Shown piece by piece: positions 5,402 through 6,630 of a stretch of 6,630 nucleotides of DNA. Position 1 is the stretch's first letter, and each line of letters starts with the position of its first letter. A program made the translations under genes and the position numbers. Source of the DNA: JALTID01 sp027004335 [NCBI: bacterium] (GTDB lineage: Bacteria > JALSQH01); assembly GCA_027004335.1 (NCBI GenBank), contig JALTID010000229.1:1-6630 (forward strand), given 5' to 3'. The notes under the pieces were generated by a model. It saw nothing but the letters and a program-made list of their open reading frames with translations, ran no database searches and was not told the DNA's origin.

Positions 5402-6630
5402 AATTCAATGAAATAAATATCATCGGAGCAGGTCTTGCAGGTAGCGAAGCTGCATGGTACCTTGCTAAGAAAGGCATCCCGGTAATACTGTATGAAATGA
5501 GACCATTAAAAACCACTCCTGCCCATAAAACTGAATATCTTGCAGAACTTGTATGTAGTAATTCCTTCAGGTCTGATTCAGAAATATCGGCACCTGGTAT
5601 TCTCAAAAGAGAAATGAGAATGATGAACTCCATAGTTATGGAAGCTGCTGATAGGTATAAGGTGCCTGCTGGACAATCCCTTGCAGTTGATAGAGAAAAA
5701 TACTCCAGAGAGATAACAGAAAAATTATCTTCTCTGAAAAATGTTAGAATAGTAAGAGAGGAAGTGACAAAGGTCCCTGATCCTCCTGTGATAATTGCCA
5801 CCGGTCCCCTCACCTCAGATGCACTTGTAAAGGAGATAGGAAAACTTATCAGCGATGAATTCCTCTATTTTTACGATGCCATTGCTCCAATTGTGGAAGC
5901 TGAATCCATTGATTGGAAGAGGACTTTCTGGGGAAGCAGGTATGGGAAAGGAGGTGAAAAAGATTACCTGAATTGTCCCATGACAGAGGATGAATATAAA
6001 AAATTTGTCAGGGAACTCATTAAAGCTGAAAAAGTACCATACCATGACTTTGAAAAGAGGAAACATTTTGAAGGTTGTCTCCCCATTGAAGAAATGGCTG
6101 AAAGAGGAATAGAAGTTCTATCTCATGGCCCAATGAAACCCGTAGGACTTACTGATCCTGAAACAGGCAAAAGACCCTATGCTGTGGTACAACTTAGAAG
6201 AGAAAACAAAGAAGGAACAGCATTTAACCTTGTGGGATTTCAAACCAAGTTAACCTACAGAGAGCAGGAAAGAATCTTCAGGATGATCCCATGTCTTAAC
6301 CATGCAGAATTCCTTAGGTATGGAAGTATGCACAGAAACACCTATATAAATGCTCCCCTGATCCTTGACACCTTCCTGAGAATAAAGAATAGCGACATCT
6401 TCCTTGCGGGACAAATTACAGGAGTGGAGGGTTACATTGAATCAGCCACCACCGGTATAATCTCAGGATATTACCTTAAGCAACTCTATGTCGACAATAA
6501 AATTCCTCTGGTACTCCCTGACACTACTGCCACAGGTGCACTTTTAAAACATCTGAGATCACCTACTCCAAATTTCCAACCAAGTAACATAAATTTCAGT
6601 CTATTTGCACCACTTGAGAAAAAAATCAAA
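5398..6630 (+). CDS. trmFO: Folate-dependent tRNA (uracil-54-C5)-methyltransferase TrmFO, 3' end cut by window
   Basis: TrmFO uses 5,10-methylenetetrahydrofolate as carbon donor and FADH2 as reductant to methylate U54 (T-loop ribothymidine) of tRNA. The frame is open for 411 codons from the ATGA overlap with pyrE to the window edge. The family is about 435-450 residues, so only some 25-40 are missing. It begins with an FAD Rossmann motif, INIIGAGLAGSEAAW (6-20), then YEMRP (32-36). LVCSNSFRSD contains Cys53 and HFEGCLPIEE contains Cys227; these match the two catalytic cysteines known in the Bacillus enzyme. Other family blocks are PAGQSLAVDRE (90-100), IIATGPLTS (132-140), FYDAIAP (158-164), LSHGPMKPVGL (241-251), VGFQTKLTYREQERIF (279-294), MHRNTYINAP (311-320), and the second FAD-binding block AGQITGVEGYIESATTG (337-353). 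The related MnmG (GidA) is excluded by size and these motifs. No separate promoter is seen and no strong Shine-Dalgarno precedes the start, so translation probably depends on coupling to pyrE. Confidence 0.96.
   Translation, partial: MKFNEINIIGAGLAGSEAAWYLAKKGIPVILYEMRPLKTTPAHKTEYLAELVCSNSFRSDSEISAPGILKREMRMMNSIVMEAADRYKVPAGQSLAVDREKYSREITEKLSSLKNVRIVREEVTKVPDPPVIIATGPLTSDALVKEIGKLISDEFLYFYDAIAPIVEAESIDWKRTFWGSRYGKGGEKDYLNCPMTEDEYKKFVRELIKAEKVPYHDFEKRKHFEGCLPIEEMAERGIEVLSHGPMKPVGLTDPETGKRPYAVVQLRRENKEGTAFNLVGFQTKLTYREQERIFRMIPCLNHAEFLRYGSMHRNTYINAPLILDTFLRIKNSDIFLAGQITGVEGYIESATTGIISGYYLKQLYVDNKIPLVLPDTTATGALLKHLRSPTPNFQPSNINFSLFAPLEKKIK

Noticed and set aside
4750-6066. Minus-strand open frames at 4750-4935, 5391-5813 and 5815-6066
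   Set aside because: They are antisense to purF/pyrE and to the open trmFO frame, whose catalytic and FAD motifs are intact; composition is that of a shadow.
5398-6630. The last gene as MnmG/GidA instead of TrmFO
   Set aside because: The paired LVCSNS and FEGC cysteines and the GVEGYIESATTG block are TrmFO features, and the frame already nears its end at 411 residues whereas MnmG is about 620.

Overview
The window comes from an AT-rich bacterial chromosome (roughly 40% GC by eye). Arginine is encoded almost entirely by AGA/AGG, and the genes are tightly packed and overlapping with strong Shine-Dalgarno sites. This codon habit is common in thermophilic and deep-branching anaerobic bacteria. 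The four-cysteine (iron-sulfur) type of PurF and the folate-dependent TrmFO fit such an organism, but the lineage cannot be named from this sequence.

Layout: two genes point left and four point right, meeting at a divergent promoter region (about 1058-1184). On the minus strand, a PHP-domain phosphoesterase (263-1057) is followed by the 5' end of an unidentified gene (149 to the left edge), which has its own promoter at 176-204. On the plus strand, one apparent operon runs from a near-consensus promoter (1134-1161) through purL (1185-3401), purF (3414-4838), pyrE (4838-5401) and trmFO (5398 to beyond the right edge). The junctions are a 12-nt gap, a 1-nt overlap (TAATG) and a 4-nt overlap (ATGA), so the four genes are almost certainly cotranscribed and probably translationally coupled.

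How the genes work together: PurF makes phosphoribosylamine from PRPP and glutamine (first step of IMP synthesis). PurL makes formylglycinamidine ribonucleotide (fourth step), but needs PurS and PurQ, which are not in this window. PyrE consumes PRPP to make orotidine 5'-phosphate for UMP. TrmFO uses methylene-tetrahydrofolate to make m5U54 in tRNA. The operon therefore joins the two PRPP-consuming steps of purine and pyrimidine synthesis to a one-carbon-dependent tRNA modification. The PHP protein most likely hydrolyses short RNA or 3',5'-nucleoside bisphosphates, so it may belong to nucleotide salvage.

All three promoters recognised have the same build: TTGAC/A-type -35, 16-17 bp spacer, and an extended TGn -10. 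All imply very short leaders (about 15-25 nt), so there is no room for a purine riboswitch ahead of purL. I see no mobile element, CRISPR array, RNA gene or clear terminator, and no sign of a novel multi-gene system. The most unusual details are the TTG start and short propeptide of PurF, the gene combination of the operon, and a hydrophobic, basic-tailed reading frame directly after the stop codon of the PHP gene.
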